From QKMZ01 sp012965515 (GTDB lineage Bacteria; Cyanobacteriota; Vampirovibrionia; Obscuribacterales; Obscuribacteraceae), in assembly GCA_937879965.1 (NCBI GenBank), contig CALFMP010000014.1, forward strand, positions 248,001 through 312,000: DNA of 64,000 bases, read 5' to 3'. The notes beneath the pieces were generated by a model. It was not told the origin of the DNA. It was given only the letters and a program-made list of their open reading frames with translations, and ran no database searches. Shown piece by piece: positions 1 through 9,394 of the stretch. Made by a program: the position numbers and the translations under genes. Numbering within the stretch: the stretch's first letter is position 1; each line of letters begins with the position of its first letter.

Positions 1-78
1 CCGAACCACCACATTCCTTATGATGTTTTGAATGCGGCCTTCAACGTTCTTGCCGACTCCGAAAAATTGCGCAACTGA
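1..78 (+). CDS. 3' end of a CDS entering from the left edge
   Basis: Frame 1 is open from the first base to a TGA at 76-78 and encodes 25 residues ending NVLADSEKLRN. The composition is ordinary for a helical C-terminus, but the fragment is too short to assign a family. The response regulator starts 82 bases downstream on the same strand, so the two could be cotranscribed. It could also be a chance open frame; only the sequence to the left would tell. Confidence 0.4.
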   Translation, partial: PNHHIPYDVLNAAFNVLADSEKLRN

Positions 79-160
79 CAACTGGAGCGTTGGGAAGGTT
101 TTTCAAGAGTCGCCAAGTGGCTGTCTCTTCCCCTAGTGTTCGACAGGGGTAGAATATGGC

Positions 161-871
161 ATGGCCAAAATTCTGCTAGTCGAAGATGATGCTGATCTGA
201 CGGAAGTTTTGCGCATCACCCTTTCCAATAAAGGCCACTCGGTGAAAACCCTGAGTGGCGGTAAGGAAGCTTTGCCGATGCTTCGGGCCTACAAATATGA
301 TCTGATAATTCTTGACTGGATGATGCCGGATGTCAGTGGGGTCGACGTCCTGAAAAGCTTTCGGGAAAGTGGTGGCAAAACACCAATTCTAATGCTGACT
401 GCTAAGACCACGGTTGACGACAAAGAGAAAGCGCTCGATCTCGGTGCTGATGATTATTTGACGAAACCCTTTCACGCGCGTGAACTAATGGCGCGTGTTC
501 GTGCACTTTTGCGCAGGCCTCAATCAATGGCACAAACAATCTTGCGGGCAGGCGATTTGGAGCTTGATCCGGTGAGCTGCACGGTGCTCAAGGGTGGAAA
601 AACACTGAAGTTGCGCCCGAAAGTCTACAGTATGCTCGAGTTTTTCATGCGACATCCAAATCAAGTTTTCAGCCCTGAAGCAATACTTGACAGAGTGTGG
701 ATGGATGATGCCACCGCTTCACCAGATACAGTGCGTACCCATATTAAACTCTTGCGCCGCTCGATTGACAGTTCTGACGGGGAGTCGTTAATTGAAAACG
801 TGCGCAATCGCGGCTATTTGATGCGGATGGCAGGCGCTGCTAGCGAAAATTTGGAACAGCCTGACACTTAG
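161..871 (+). CDS. OmpR/PhoB-family two-component response regulator
   Basis: A 236-residue cytoplasmic transcription regulator. The receiver domain (about 1-117) has the acidic pair D9/D10, phospho-acceptor D52 (LILDWMMP context), T80 and K102 (LTKPF). The C-terminal winged helix (about 127-225) carries the OmpR-type stretches LRPKVYSMLEFF and VRTHIKLLRR. Length is typical of the family. AGGGG at 145-149 supports the ATG at 161. It converges on the LOV histidine kinase gene whose stop lies 44 bp away, so that kinase is the obvious candidate partner, although the two are not in one operon. The output genes are not evident from sequence. Confidence 0.93.
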   Translation: MAKILLVEDDADLTEVLRITLSNKGHSVKTLSGGKEALPMLRAYKYDLIILDWMMPDVSGVDVLKSFRESGGKTPILMLTAKTTVDDKEKALDLGADDYLTKPFHARELMARVRALLRRPQSMAQTILRAGDLELDPVSCTVLKGGKTLKLRPKVYSMLEFFMRHPNQVFSPEAILDRVWMDDATASPDTVRTHIKLLRRSIDSSDGESLIENVRNRGYLMRMAGAASENLEQPDT

Positions 872-915
872 GCGCTTTTGGTGTTCGAAAATCTTTTGCA
901 GGTCTTTTCCGGGCT

Positions 916-2052
916 CTAGCCAAAGATTTCGAACCAGAATGATGAACCTTCGCCGACCACGCTTGAAACGCCAATGTTTCCACCGTGCAGTTCAACGATA
1001 GCTTTGGAAATCGCCAGCCCAAGCCCGGAGCCGCCTTTCTTTCTCGTGTCTGAAGAATCTAGTTGTTGAAAGCGAACAAACAGTTTATCCATTTGTTCGC
1101 TGGGAATTCCCGGACCTTTATCACTGACCGAGAAACGGACGGTATCACGGGCGGGGGCCTCTAATGTTATGAGCACGCGGCTATTTGGAGGCGAAAATTT
1201 GATAGCGTTTGCGGTCAGATTGTTGAGTACTTGAATGATGCGATCCTCATCGGCATAGATATCGTGATGAGGCATAATCTGCGGCACCAGCTCTACACCC
1301 TTACTTTCCGAGTTTGCTTGAAGTTCGTTAATTACCGAATTGATCGCATTGGCAGGATCAAAGAATGCAAGATTCAATTTAAATTTGCCTGATTCAAGTC
1401 TTTTCCAATCCAAAATGTCGTTGATTAGACGCATGAGGCGCGTAGAATTATCCACTGCGATTTTAACCAGTCGCATTACTTGTGCGTTTACTCGACCTGC
1501 CGTGCCATCTTCAACCGCGGTCAACGCTCCATGAATGGAAGAGAGCGGAGTGCGCAGCTCGTGGGAGATGACAGAGTAAAACTCCTGCACTCTCCTTTCT
1601 GAATCAATACGCGCAGTGACGTCGTTTTGCACACCGACAAAATTAATCACTCTACCGCGTTCGTCTCTTACAGGGGAAATCGTAAGTTCGTTCCAAAAGA
1701 GAGTGCCATTTCGCTTGTAGTTTCTCAAAATGGTCGTGATCGGCATTTCCTTACTTATTGCCTCACGCACTTCCTTGACCGCTACTTGCTCTCTATCATC
1801 GCGTTGAAGAAAACGGCAGTTTCGACCAATTATCTGTTCGGTGGCGTATCCTGTGAGTTGAGAAAATGCAGGATTAGCATAAATAATCGGATTGTCTACG
1901 CGCAAAGGATCAGTAATCACGATTCCATTTCGAGCACATTCAACTGCTCGAAACAAAATAGGCAAGTGATCGCTGTGACCAGGCAAAAAGTCAGTGTGGC
2001 GACTCTCACTATTCCGTGGAGTTTTCGACTCAATTTCTGATTCGTCGGGCAA
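916..2052 (-). CDS. LOV-domain (blue-light) sensor histidine kinase
   Basis: A 378-residue soluble kinase with no membrane segment. Residues about 35-145 form a LOV-type PAS domain with the signature GRNCRFLQ: adduct cysteine C79, flavin contacts N78, R80, Q83, N111 (NYK), N121 (FWNEL) and Q142 (GVQND), all as in phototropin LOV2 and Bacillus YtvA. It is followed by HisKA with H164 (SHELRTP), N box near 277-282, DKGPGIP at 311-317 and GSGLGL at 341-346. The start is TTG at 2052, whose weak AGG ribosome site overlaps the stop of the upstream gene 10 nt away, so the two are probably cotranscribed. Blue-light sensing is inferred from the complete flavin-binding residue set. The adjacent convergent OmpR regulator is the likely target. 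Confidence 0.9.
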   Translation of the reverse strand: MPDESEIESKTPRNSESRHTDFLPGHSDHLPILFRAVECARNGIVITDPLRVDNPIIYANPAFSQLTGYATEQIIGRNCRFLQRDDREQVAVKEVREAISKEMPITTILRNYKRNGTLFWNELTISPVRDERGRVINFVGVQNDVTARIDSERRVQEFYSVISHELRTPLSSIHGALTAVEDGTAGRVNAQVMRLVKIAVDNSTRLMRLINDILDWKRLESGKFKLNLAFFDPANAINSVINELQANSESKGVELVPQIMPHHDIYADEDRIIQVLNNLTANAIKFSPPNSRVLITLEAPARDTVRFSVSDKGPGIPSEQMDKLFVRFQQLDSSDTRKKGGSGLGLAISKAIVELHGGNIGVSSVVGEGSSFWFEIFG

Positions 2053-2062
2053 CTTTGTAAAC

Positions 2063-2956
2063 CTAATTCAATTCGTGTGATAGAGCCGATTCCAAGTCCG
2101 GGTAGTCAAACTTGAATCCGCAATTGATGAGCTTTGTCGCACTCACACGATTGCTCGATAAAAGCAGTTCTTCTCCCATTTCTCCGAATAACACTTTGAC
2201 TCCAATTTCCGGCACTGGGAAAAATGCGGGACGATGAATAACTTTCGCAAGTGTTTTGGTGAAAGCTGCATTTGTCTCCGGATTTGGTGCCACTACATTG
2301 ACAGCACCGCTGACCTTCCCTTCGGTAGCCAAATAGATGAATGCTTTCGCTGCGTCATCGAGGTCGATCCAACTCATGTATTGCTGTCCATTGCCGAGTG
2401 GACCACCAGCCCCCATAAGAAATGGGGGCAACATCATCTTGAGTGCTCCACCTTCTTTACTGAGCACAACTCCGAGTCTGGCATGCACGACGCGCAGCCC
2501 CTTGGATTCGGCATTCCTTGTGGCGTCTTCCCAATCGCGGCAGACAGCAGCCAAAAACCCCTCTCCGGTCTTACTTTCTTCCGTCAACAATTCTGCTCCG
2601 CGATTGCCATAAAAGCCGATAGCAGAAGCGCTAACCAACGTACGCGGAGGATTGTCGAGCGTGGCAAGAGTTCCGGCGATAAGCTTCGTTCCTTTTACTC
2701 GGCTCTGTTTGATCTTCATTTTTTGCTCGGAAGACCAGCGCTTGGATGCGATGTTTTCGCCCGCCAGGTGAATTACTGAATCCACGCCATCAAAGGCTTT
2801 GGCATCAATTTTGTCTGTCTCTGGGTTCCACGAAAATTCATCAGCTTCGTTGCGCACGCTGCGCACAAGCTTGACTACTTGATGCCCAGCAGCCTTCAAC
2901 TTGGCGGTTATTTTTTTCCCCACCAGACCTGTGGACCCTGTTATGGCGAATTTCAT
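2063..2956 (-). CDS. TIGR01777-family epimerase-like SDR protein
   Basis: A 297-residue extended short-chain dehydrogenase-like protein with N-terminal Rossmann motif TGSTGLVG (residues 6-13), DSVIHLAGENI, the SAIGFYGNRG stretch and a C-terminal DUF1731-type segment. These proteins resemble E. coli YfcH and human SDR39U1; their substrate is unknown. The ATG at 2956 is preferred over the GTG one codon earlier because GGAGG lies 6 nt before it. It is 10 nt upstream of the LOV kinase on the same strand. Confidence 0.88.
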   Translation of the reverse strand: MKFAITGSTGLVGKKITAKLKAAGHQVVKLVRSVRNEADEFSWNPETDKIDAKAFDGVDSVIHLAGENIASKRWSSEQKMKIKQSRVKGTKLIAGTLATLDNPPRTLVSASAIGFYGNRGAELLTEESKTGEGFLAAVCRDWEDATRNAESKGLRVVHARLGVVLSKEGGALKMMLPPFLMGAGGPLGNGQQYMSWIDLDDAAKAFIYLATEGKVSGAVNVVAPNPETNAAFTKTLAKVIHRPAFFPVPEIGVKVLFGEMGEELLLSSNRVSATKLINCGFKFDYPDLESALSHELN

Positions 2957-3039
2957 CACGCACCTCCGAGCTTCAGATGCCCGTAAAGGGCGTCCTATAT
3001 GTTAGTACATCTACTTAATGAACAGTGCGTGAACCCGCT

Positions 3040-4896
3040 TCAGACGGAAGCTGTTTGCCGGAATTGAGTTTTGTACAGGCGGTTATAGAGTCCATCTATT
3101 TGGATTAATTCTCCATGTGACCCTGACTCCACAACACGCCCGTCTTCGACTACCAAGATGAGGTCAGCTTGGACGATTGTCGAGAGCCTGTGAGCAATGA
3201 CCAGGCTTGTACGTCCCTTTATCAAAGGCGTAAGTGCCTCCTGGATTAGCGCTTCGTTCTCTGAATCCAGCGAAGATGTTGCTTCATCGAGTATGAGGAT
3301 ATGTGGGTTTTTCAAAAGCACGCGCGCAATGGCAAGTCTTTGTCGCTCGCCGCCGCTTAATTTGTGACCGCGTTCACCGACCGTGGTGTCATATTTGTTT
3401 TCCAGCTGTTCGATAAAGTCATGAATGTTGGCTGCTTTGCAAGCTGCAATTACTTCTTCTCGTGTCGCGGTCGGTCTCGCGTATACGAGATTATTGAAGA
3501 TGGTGTCGTGGAAAAGATACGTTTCTTGCGTGACAATACCGATGTTCTCTCTTAGTGAAGAAAGTCCCACTTCACGAACGTCTTGCCCATCGATGGTGAT
3601 CGTTCCTTCTTGCTGAACATAGAAGCGCGGCAGAAGCATACTTATTGTTGTCTTTCCCGCGCCCGATGGTCCGACTAAAGCCGCCATTTGCCCAGGCTTT
3701 ACGCGGAAGGAAACATCTACAATCGCTTGTCTTCCATTCGGATAAGCGAAGCTGACGTGATCGAATCTGATCTCGCCTGCGTCGGCTCTTAGCTTAGGCG
3801 AATTGGCGTCGTCCTTTTCTTCTTCCATGTCCAGATAGTCAAAGATGCGCTCGAATACTGCCAGAGCGCTCATAATCTGAATCTGCACGCCGGCTAGTGA
3901 GGCGACTGGAGTGTAAAGACGTCCTAAAAGAGAGACAAATGTTACTACCATTCCGACCGTGATTCCGGAATGTATGCACAGCCAGCCACCATAGAGCCAG
4001 ATACAGGCGGGACCAAGCGTGACCATCGCGCTTATGAGAGCCATAAACCAGCGACCGACCATCGCCAGCTTGATTTCGGACTTCATCAGCTCTGTGCCTA
4101 ATTTGTTGTATCGATCGTATTCGAACGTTTCACGATTGAATGACTTGAGCAAAACGATACCGGACACCGACAAAGTTTCTTGACCAATCGCTTGCATCTC
4201 ATCGCGCTTCTCGCGCGTTGCTTTGCGAATTTCATACATGCGTCGTCCGACCGGCCAAAGCGGACCGACCATGATTGGAAGCACCGCCAGTGACATCAGA
4301 GAGAGTCGCCAGTCCAGGAAGAAAATCGTGATGAGAGTGGTGATTATCACGGAAATATTGATCAAGATCATGACCAAAGTTCCTGACACCAATCCGTCGA
4401 TACTATCGACATCGTTGGTCACACGGTTGATGACCTCACCGGTTTTTGTGCTGGTGAAAAAATCCAGCGGCATCTTATGCATGTGAGTCATCAACTGAAG
4501 GCGGAGGTCTCGCATGATGCTCTCGCCGACAAACGAATTCATATAACCCTGGAGCGCACTAATCGCGGCCGACACAACAGCGGAAAGCGCCATGATGCCT
4601 ACGATTATTAGAACAGACTGAAAGTTTCCAGAAGGAATTGCCTTGTCAATCAAATTCATAGTCAACATTGGCGGCAAAAGTCCTAGCAAGGCCACGAGGG
4701 TGATGCAGCTGATAACTATTGCTTCTTGCTTCCAATACGGGAGAAATAGGCGTCCAAGGCGCTTCCAATCAACCGCCTTCTGAACCTTTGGGCGTTTTGG
4801 GTCGAACATGTTCGACCACATTAAGTGGACAGGTGGGACGCCGCTAAACATCTTAAGACCAGAGAAAACAGCTACGCGAAAGGAACAACCATCCAT
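3040..4896 (-). CDS. ABC exporter half-transporter (fused membrane and ATPase domains)
   Basis: A 618-residue MsbA/MDR-type exporter, expected to dimerise in the inner membrane. Six hydrophobic helices lie in about 55-345, followed by a nucleotide-binding domain: Walker A GPSGAGKTT (409-417), Q-loop Q457, signature LSGGE (513-517), Walker B ILILDE with E538 and H-loop H569. The catalytic set is complete. The first ~29 residues are doubtful: no start has a good ribosome site, and homologues would more naturally begin at MFDPKRPKV (ATG at 4809). Substrate (lipid, drug or peptide) cannot be told. The next gene downstream starts 84 nt away on the same strand. Confidence 0.92.
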   Translation of the reverse strand: MDGCSFRVAVFSGLKMFSGVPPVHLMWSNMFDPKRPKVQKAVDWKRLGRLFLPYWKQEAIVISCITLVALLGLLPPMLTMNLIDKAIPSGNFQSVLIIVGIMALSAVVSAAISALQGYMNSFVGESIMRDLRLQLMTHMHKMPLDFFTSTKTGEVINRVTNDVDSIDGLVSGTLVMILINISVIITTLITIFFLDWRLSLMSLAVLPIMVGPLWPVGRRMYEIRKATREKRDEMQAIGQETLSVSGIVLLKSFNRETFEYDRYNKLGTELMKSEIKLAMVGRWFMALISAMVTLGPACIWLYGGWLCIHSGITVGMVVTFVSLLGRLYTPVASLAGVQIQIMSALAVFERIFDYLDMEEEKDDANSPKLRADAGEIRFDHVSFAYPNGRQAIVDVSFRVKPGQMAALVGPSGAGKTTISMLLPRFYVQQEGTITIDGQDVREVGLSSLRENIGIVTQETYLFHDTIFNNLVYARPTATREEVIAACKAANIHDFIEQLENKYDTTVGERGHKLSGGERQRLAIARVLLKNPHILILDEATSSLDSENEALIQEALTPLIKGRTSLVIAHRLSTIVQADLILVVEDGRVVESGSHGELIQIDGLYNRLYKTQFRQTASV

Positions 4897-5031
4897 TATT
4901 ATCCGTTTTCGCGCGGATTTGCCCTTTTTTCACTTCCGGCATGGCTTATTGGCTCAAAAAGATTAAGATGTCAAGCGAAATGATCTGTTTTAAGGTAATA
5001 TAGCTGGAACATCCTCAAACCTGGAGTCTGC

Positions 5032-6036
5032 GTGCCTCTCCGGTCGGAAACAACAAGACCATTATCGGCTCTTCGCCTTAGCTGCGTGATGCTGTTTCTT
5101 TTGGGCGCCGCTTTGACTTCAATGCCGCGTGCTCTCGCCGGACCCCTGGAGGACGGGGTCGAACAGTATTACTACAAGCGCTATCACACGGCTGCGATGT
5201 TCTTCGAGGAAGCCTGCGCCAAGGATCCGATGAACTGGAAGCCACACTTTTACCTTGCTCGTACTCTCGAGCAATTGCGGGAATACGAGGCAGCCAAGGC
5301 TGAATTCGAGTACTGCTTCCGGCTCAATCCGTTCAGCAAAGAGGGGCGCCTGGCGAAACAGGCAGTATTGGACCTCGCGGCAGATCGCGAGCGCCGAAAA
5401 CATATTGCCGACGACCCCATGATTGTTGCTCAAGCGCTCAGGTTGTTGAATTCGCAGTCTGCGGATTTGAAAGGGCGCATTCGCGCTGAGGCGAATCGGC
5501 TCGCCAACGAGCGCATGAGAGTGGCTGCCGAGCGGCTCGGAATGAGAGTGGAGACCAACCCCAATCGTTATAGGCGCTGGTACTATCGTCCTGATGAAGA
5601 GGTGAGCGGGCGCGCTTATATTCAGAACAGTTGGCACCGCAATGATGCCATGAGAGAAGCCGCTCTGGCGCGCATTGAAGCTACCCGTAGGGCCGCCGAA
5701 ATTCAAAAGTCGTCCAACAATCTGAAGTTGTTGATTGCTGATCCAAGCAATAAGCCCGGTTCCGCTAAATTGAGGGCGCTGGGGACCAACCTGTACGTGC
5801 GGTTTTATGGTTCGCCAGAGCGCGACGACATTCCTGGCGAAGATAAGCCGCTGGAACTGAAGGCGAAAGCTGGTCTTTTATCCGACCTCAACTTGAAGAC
5901 CTCGAATCCCATCCGCGAAGCGCTCAACGGAATGGGTTTCGCGACGCCAACAAAGGCATCTTTGAAGTCAGCTCCTCCACCTAAGCGGGTTGTGCGCCGC
6001 GATCCGCGTGCTTATCATCATTTTGGCGATTGGTAA
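5032..6036 (+). CDS. Secreted TPR-repeat protein
   Basis: A 334-residue protein starting with GTG, with GGAG 5 nt upstream. A signal peptide (hydrophobic 17-32, cleavage after ALA near 36) precedes two TPR-like units (about 39-110: HTAAMFFEEACAKDP, YEAAKAEFEYCFRLNP). The rest is a basic, helical region rich in Arg, Ala and Glu with no family I recognise. Function unknown; TPRs suggest a protein-binding role outside the cytoplasm. It is the first gene of a plus-strand run. Confidence 0.75.
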   Translation: MPLRSETTRPLSALRLSCVMLFLLGAALTSMPRALAGPLEDGVEQYYYKRYHTAAMFFEEACAKDPMNWKPHFYLARTLEQLREYEAAKAEFEYCFRLNPFSKEGRLAKQAVLDLAADRERRKHIADDPMIVAQALRLLNSQSADLKGRIRAEANRLANERMRVAAERLGMRVETNPNRYRRWYYRPDEEVSGRAYIQNSWHRNDAMREAALARIEATRRAAEIQKSSNNLKLLIADPSNKPGSAKLRALGTNLYVRFYGSPERDDIPGEDKPLELKAKAGLLSDLNLKTSNPIREALNGMGFATPTKASLKSAPPPKRVVRRDPRAYHHFGDW

Positions 6037-6119
6037 TTTTGCGCTGGGTGGAGGTGCAAAAAACCTTACCAACATGATTCAATTCACTAAATAGAGTTGC
6101 GCTTACGGAGAACGTGACG

Positions 6120-7370
6120 ATGAAAAGAATGCCGGCTGTCGCTTTGTCTATTTTTCTCGCGCCGTCCCTTGTGATGGCGCTGTCGTCTGCTGCAATAGGT
6201 GCAACGACAAGTGAGACAAAATCGGCAGTGCATAGCTGCTGTGAAACTGGTTCGACTGGCTCTGCAGTGATGGATGATGAGACCTGCCGTAAGTTGCAGC
6301 CTGGGCGAATTGAGTCGGCAGTTGAGATAAAGATGGAAGCAGACGCTTTCATCTTAAAAGGACGCGAATTGAGTGCACGAATGAATGCTCAAATTGCCCA
6401 AGCAGAACAACTCAAAAGAGAAGCGCTGAAACTTCAAGCCGAGGCTGCAAGACTGAAATCAAAGCAGCTAATCTTGATTGCTCAGCAGTCCACATCTGAT
6501 AGCAAGTCTGCCGAGAGTAAGCCTGCCGATAGTAAAAGCACTGATAACAACCCAGCTGATATCAAAGCCTCAGACGTCAAAAGCGTAACCGATACTGCTT
6601 CACCTGCGGCTGTGAAAACTACTACGGATTCAAACACTGCTGGTGCGACAACGGATAAAACTGGCGGTACTACAGGTGATGCCACTGCCCCATCACCACC
6701 TTCAACACCATCAACGACTGGTGCAAAACCCGCCGACAATTCAAAAGATGAAAAACTGACTGGGCGTGCTTCAACATTGCAGACCATGCCAATGCCCAAT
6801 ATTCCATTGATCAAGCTGAAGGGCCCTCAACTGCAGCAAGCGATGAGGCAGTACAACGCCGATGTTGAACAATTCAAAATTCATGCTGCGGACTATAACA
6901 AACACTACAATTTGTTCAAGTCGCAAGTTGGTGAATGCCACGCTGCCAGAACAGCGTTTGATGCATTGCATAAGAAGTACGAAATGCATTGCACCGCCTA
7001 TCACCTCAATAACATTCCGCCGCCCCGTTTGTGTCCACCCATGGCAGGAAGTGTTGCTGAAGCAAACAGTATTGCCGGTCAACTCAGAAGCGATCAAATG
7101 CGCGCCCTGCGTGCTGAAGGACAGCTCAGGCAAGAGGAAGGTCGTCTAAGAGAGTTGGAGGGCATGCAGGGCAATGCTGATGCGTTAGTCGTGAAGGGGG
7201 CAGAGAGAGACCGGCGTGAAAGAGAGATCGCTGGCATGTTCGGGCGTCTGAGACAAGAGTACGATTTGCTGGAAATCGAGAGAAAGACCATCGAACATAG
7301 CAAAGGCGGCAAGGCCTCTGCTCCAGTGGCTCGTCCGTATGTGAGCGGTAGAATCAAAAAAGGCAAGTAG
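6120..7370 (+). CDS. Exported coiled-coil protein with Ser/Lys/Asp low-complexity linker
   Basis: A 416-residue protein of unknown function. The ATG at 6120 is chosen over the GTG at 6114 because GGAG ends at 6110. It has a signal peptide (to about residue 26), a Cys pair (SCCETG), a first predicted coiled coil (about 65-120), then a linker of repeated SK/AD/PAD tetrads and Thr/Pro-rich sequence (about 122-220), then a second charged coiled coil (about 300-400). The repeated SKSAESKPADSKS pattern shows local tandem expansion at DNA level. A structural envelope role is plausible but not shown. Confidence 0.7.
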   Translation: MKRMPAVALSIFLAPSLVMALSSAAIGATTSETKSAVHSCCETGSTGSAVMDDETCRKLQPGRIESAVEIKMEADAFILKGRELSARMNAQIAQAEQLKREALKLQAEAARLKSKQLILIAQQSTSDSKSAESKPADSKSTDNNPADIKASDVKSVTDTASPAAVKTTTDSNTAGATTDKTGGTTGDATAPSPPSTPSTTGAKPADNSKDEKLTGRASTLQTMPMPNIPLIKLKGPQLQQAMRQYNADVEQFKIHAADYNKHYNLFKSQVGECHAARTAFDALHKKYEMHCTAYHLNNIPPPRLCPPMAGSVAEANSIAGQLRSDQMRALRAEGQLRQEEGRLRELEGMQGNADALVVKGAERDRREREIAGMFGRLRQEYDLLEIERKTIEHSKGGKASAPVARPYVSGRIKKGK

Positions 7371-7468
7371 GTAAACGAACACAGTCAGGTAGGGAAACCA
7401 ACTTGTCAGGCTGTTTATAATTGGGCGGTGCTAGCATCGCCCGTTCAACTTTGCCGAGGTATTTTTTC

Positions 7469-8647
7469 GTGAGCAGCTCAAACAGAGTCGAGACCAAGTT
7501 GATACACGCAGGCGAGTTGCGCCCGCGAGTAGCTGGAGCGGTCAACTTGCCGATTTTTCAGTCTGCGACCTATGAGTATGGTGGTGAGGACGACTACAAC
7601 GATATTCGCTACATTCGACTCAACAATACGCCCAACCACACAGTTTTGGGCGCGAAACTTGCTGCAATCGAAGGTGCGCAAGCGGCAATGGTTGCGGCAA
7701 GTGGAATGGCTGTTATTTCAACCACATTACTGAGTATTCTCAGCAAGGGCGATCATATCCTGCTCCAGGATTGTTTGTATGGTGGCACTCATGATTTTGT
7801 CACCAAAGATCTTCCTGGTTTGGGCATCGAATACGACTTCATAAATGCAAGCGATCCTGCATCATGGGAAAAGAAGATTCGAAAAGAAACCAAAATCATC
7901 TATGTTGAAACCATCGCCAATCCCCTCATGGATGTGCCTGAACTGCCTGCAGTAGTCGAATTCGCCCGCGCTCACAAGTTGGTTTCCATTGTCGATAACA
8001 CATTTGCTAGTCCTATCAATTTCCGACCTGCAGAAATGGGTTTTGATCTATCGGTGCATAGCTGCACGAAATATTTGAACGGACATTCTGATATCGTCGG
8101 CGGTGCTTGCATTGGAAAGGCAGAACTAGTAAAGAATGTCACAAGGAAATTGAATCATCTTGGTGGCACGATGGATCCTCATGCTGCATTCCTCTTGCAT
8201 AGAGGCATGAAAACGCTGGCTCTCAGAGTTCGTCATCAAAATGAAAGCGCGTTGAAAATCGCTCAGTATTTGGAGAAACATTCAGCAATTGGCAAAGTGA
8301 GTTATCCTGGTTTGGAAAGTCATCCTGCGCATGCACGTGCTAAAGAATGGTTTGATGGATTTGGCGGCATGCTCAGTTTTGAACTCAAAGAAGAAGATGC
8401 TGGGATTACGGATCAGTTTCTCAAAGCATTGCAGCTACCGATTTGTGCGCCCAGCCTTGGCGGTGTTGAGAGTTTGATCACACGACCTGCCACTACATCA
8501 CACCTTGGATTAAGCAAAGCGGACAGAAAGAAAATTGGAATTACAGATTCGCTCGTCCGTTTTTCTACCGGCATTGAAGCAACCGAAGATTTGATTGAAG
8601 ACTTCGAGCAGGCGCTGAAAAAAGTTTCCACCAAAGTCACCCGCTAG
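7469..8647 (+). CDS. Cys/Met-metabolism PLP-dependent enzyme (cystathionine gamma-synthase/lyase-like)
   Basis: A 392-residue fold-type-I PLP enzyme of the trans-sulfuration family. The GTG at 7469 is supported by GAGGT 8 nt upstream; the frame also extends to a TTG at 7421, but family alignment starts near SSNRVETKLIHAG. Visible motifs are the PLP-phosphate region around ASGMAV, the substrate/PLP tyrosine Y104, D176 (VDNTFASP), the Schiff-base lysine K201 in SCTKYLNGHSD, and the C-terminal SLGGVESL. The choice between gamma-synthase, gamma-lyase and beta-lyase cannot be made from sequence alone. A TATAAT box at 7416-7421 lies upstream, without a convincing -35. Confidence 0.88.
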   Translation: MSSSNRVETKLIHAGELRPRVAGAVNLPIFQSATYEYGGEDDYNDIRYIRLNNTPNHTVLGAKLAAIEGAQAAMVAASGMAVISTTLLSILSKGDHILLQDCLYGGTHDFVTKDLPGLGIEYDFINASDPASWEKKIRKETKIIYVETIANPLMDVPELPAVVEFARAHKLVSIVDNTFASPINFRPAEMGFDLSVHSCTKYLNGHSDIVGGACIGKAELVKNVTRKLNHLGGTMDPHAAFLLHRGMKTLALRVRHQNESALKIAQYLEKHSAIGKVSYPGLESHPAHARAKEWFDGFGGMLSFELKEEDAGITDQFLKALQLPICAPSLGGVESLITRPATTSHLGLSKADRKKIGITDSLVRFSTGIEATEDLIEDFEQALKKVSTKVTR

Positions 8648-9238
8648 GGAAGCTAACCAAATAGGGAACATTTTGAAGTGAGAAGCTTCAATTACTCTGT
8701 ATACCTAAATTTGTATCTCAGGTCATACAGGTAATTTCCATAAGATCTAGATATAAAGCCAGTCGTCGCGTTGGCGGTGAGTAAATTCCCCGTTGACAAA
8801 ATCGATGGGCGCTGTATAGACTGGAAAGACCGGCGGCGTGTGCCGCCTCTTTCGTCAGTGCAGATCTCTATAGATCTATATTTGATCTGTGCATGAAGAG
8901 AAAAGATAACCAAAGGTGATCGACGTGTTTCGCACACTCCCACAGTATCAGGATAGAAAGCAGCCGCAGGGGCTGCATCTTGTGCTGGAAGCAATTTTTG
9001 GAGTGGTGCACGATCATGAATATCTTTATCTTCAACATCGACTTTGTAGCTAAGTTTTCAAACGCAAACATGCGTGCAATTGCTGCGAATATCGCAGGTA
9101 TTGCAGCGTTTTGTGCGTTCGCAGCATGCTTTTTTGCATTCGATGCGCTGTTCTACGCAACAACGGCAGTATTCGTAGCATTTGCAGCTGTTGCGCTAAC
9201 ATCGGAGTTTGCTTCCGCAACAGCGGAAGCAGGCATAT
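8648..9238. other. Gene-poor, hairpin-rich leader of the tRNA cluster
   Basis: About 590 bp without a credible gene. A plus-strand open frame from about 9016 runs straight into the tRNA-Asp gene, so I do not call it. The sequence 9070-9235 has a strong GCN three-base rhythm and many small inverted repeats; the clearest is a perfect 8-bp stem gcttccgc/gcggaagc at about 9211-9230. Others are ggcggc/gccgcc near 8832 and an AGATC-rich inverted repeat at about 8859-8895. It may be a decayed alanine-rich gene or structured leader RNA; neither is established. Confidence 0.5.
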
Positions 9239-9314
9239 GGTGCTGTAACTCAGTGGTCAGAGTGCTGCGTTGTCAGCGCAGAAGCCGGGGGTTCAATTCC
9301 CCCCAGCATCGCCA
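9239..9314 (+). tRNA. tRNA-Asp (GUC)
   Basis: A full cloverleaf: acceptor 9239-9245 with 9304-9310 (one G-U), D arm ACTC/GAGT with loop AGTGGTCA, anticodon stem CTGCG/CGCAG with loop TTGTCAG (anticodon GTC at 9272-9274), T loop TTCAATT, discriminator G73 and encoded CCA (9312-9314). It is the first of six tightly spaced tRNAs, with canonical elbow residues G18 G19 and T54 T55 C56. Confidence 0.95.
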
Positions 9315-9315
9315 T

Positions 9316-9391
9316 GGGATAGGTCGTCCAGCGGCTAGGACATTGGTTTGTGAGACCGAAGACATGGGTTCGATTCCCATCCCATCCCCCA
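9316..9391 (+). tRNA. tRNA-His (GUG)
   Basis: The anticodon loop TTGTGAG gives GTG at 9350-9352. The histidine identity pair is present: G-1 at 9316 opposite C73 at 9388, with CCA encoded at 9389-9391. The D stem GTCC/GGAC and the T arm with loop TTCGATT are canonical. The acceptor stem has one A-C mismatch at the fifth pair (9321/9383). Only 1 nt separates it from tRNA-Asp. Confidence 0.93.
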
Positions 9392-9394
9392 TAT

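Noticed and set aside
7403..7421. TTGTCA and TATAAT as a promoter for the Cys/Met enzyme
   Set aside because: The two boxes are only 7 bp apart; only the -10 is plausible.
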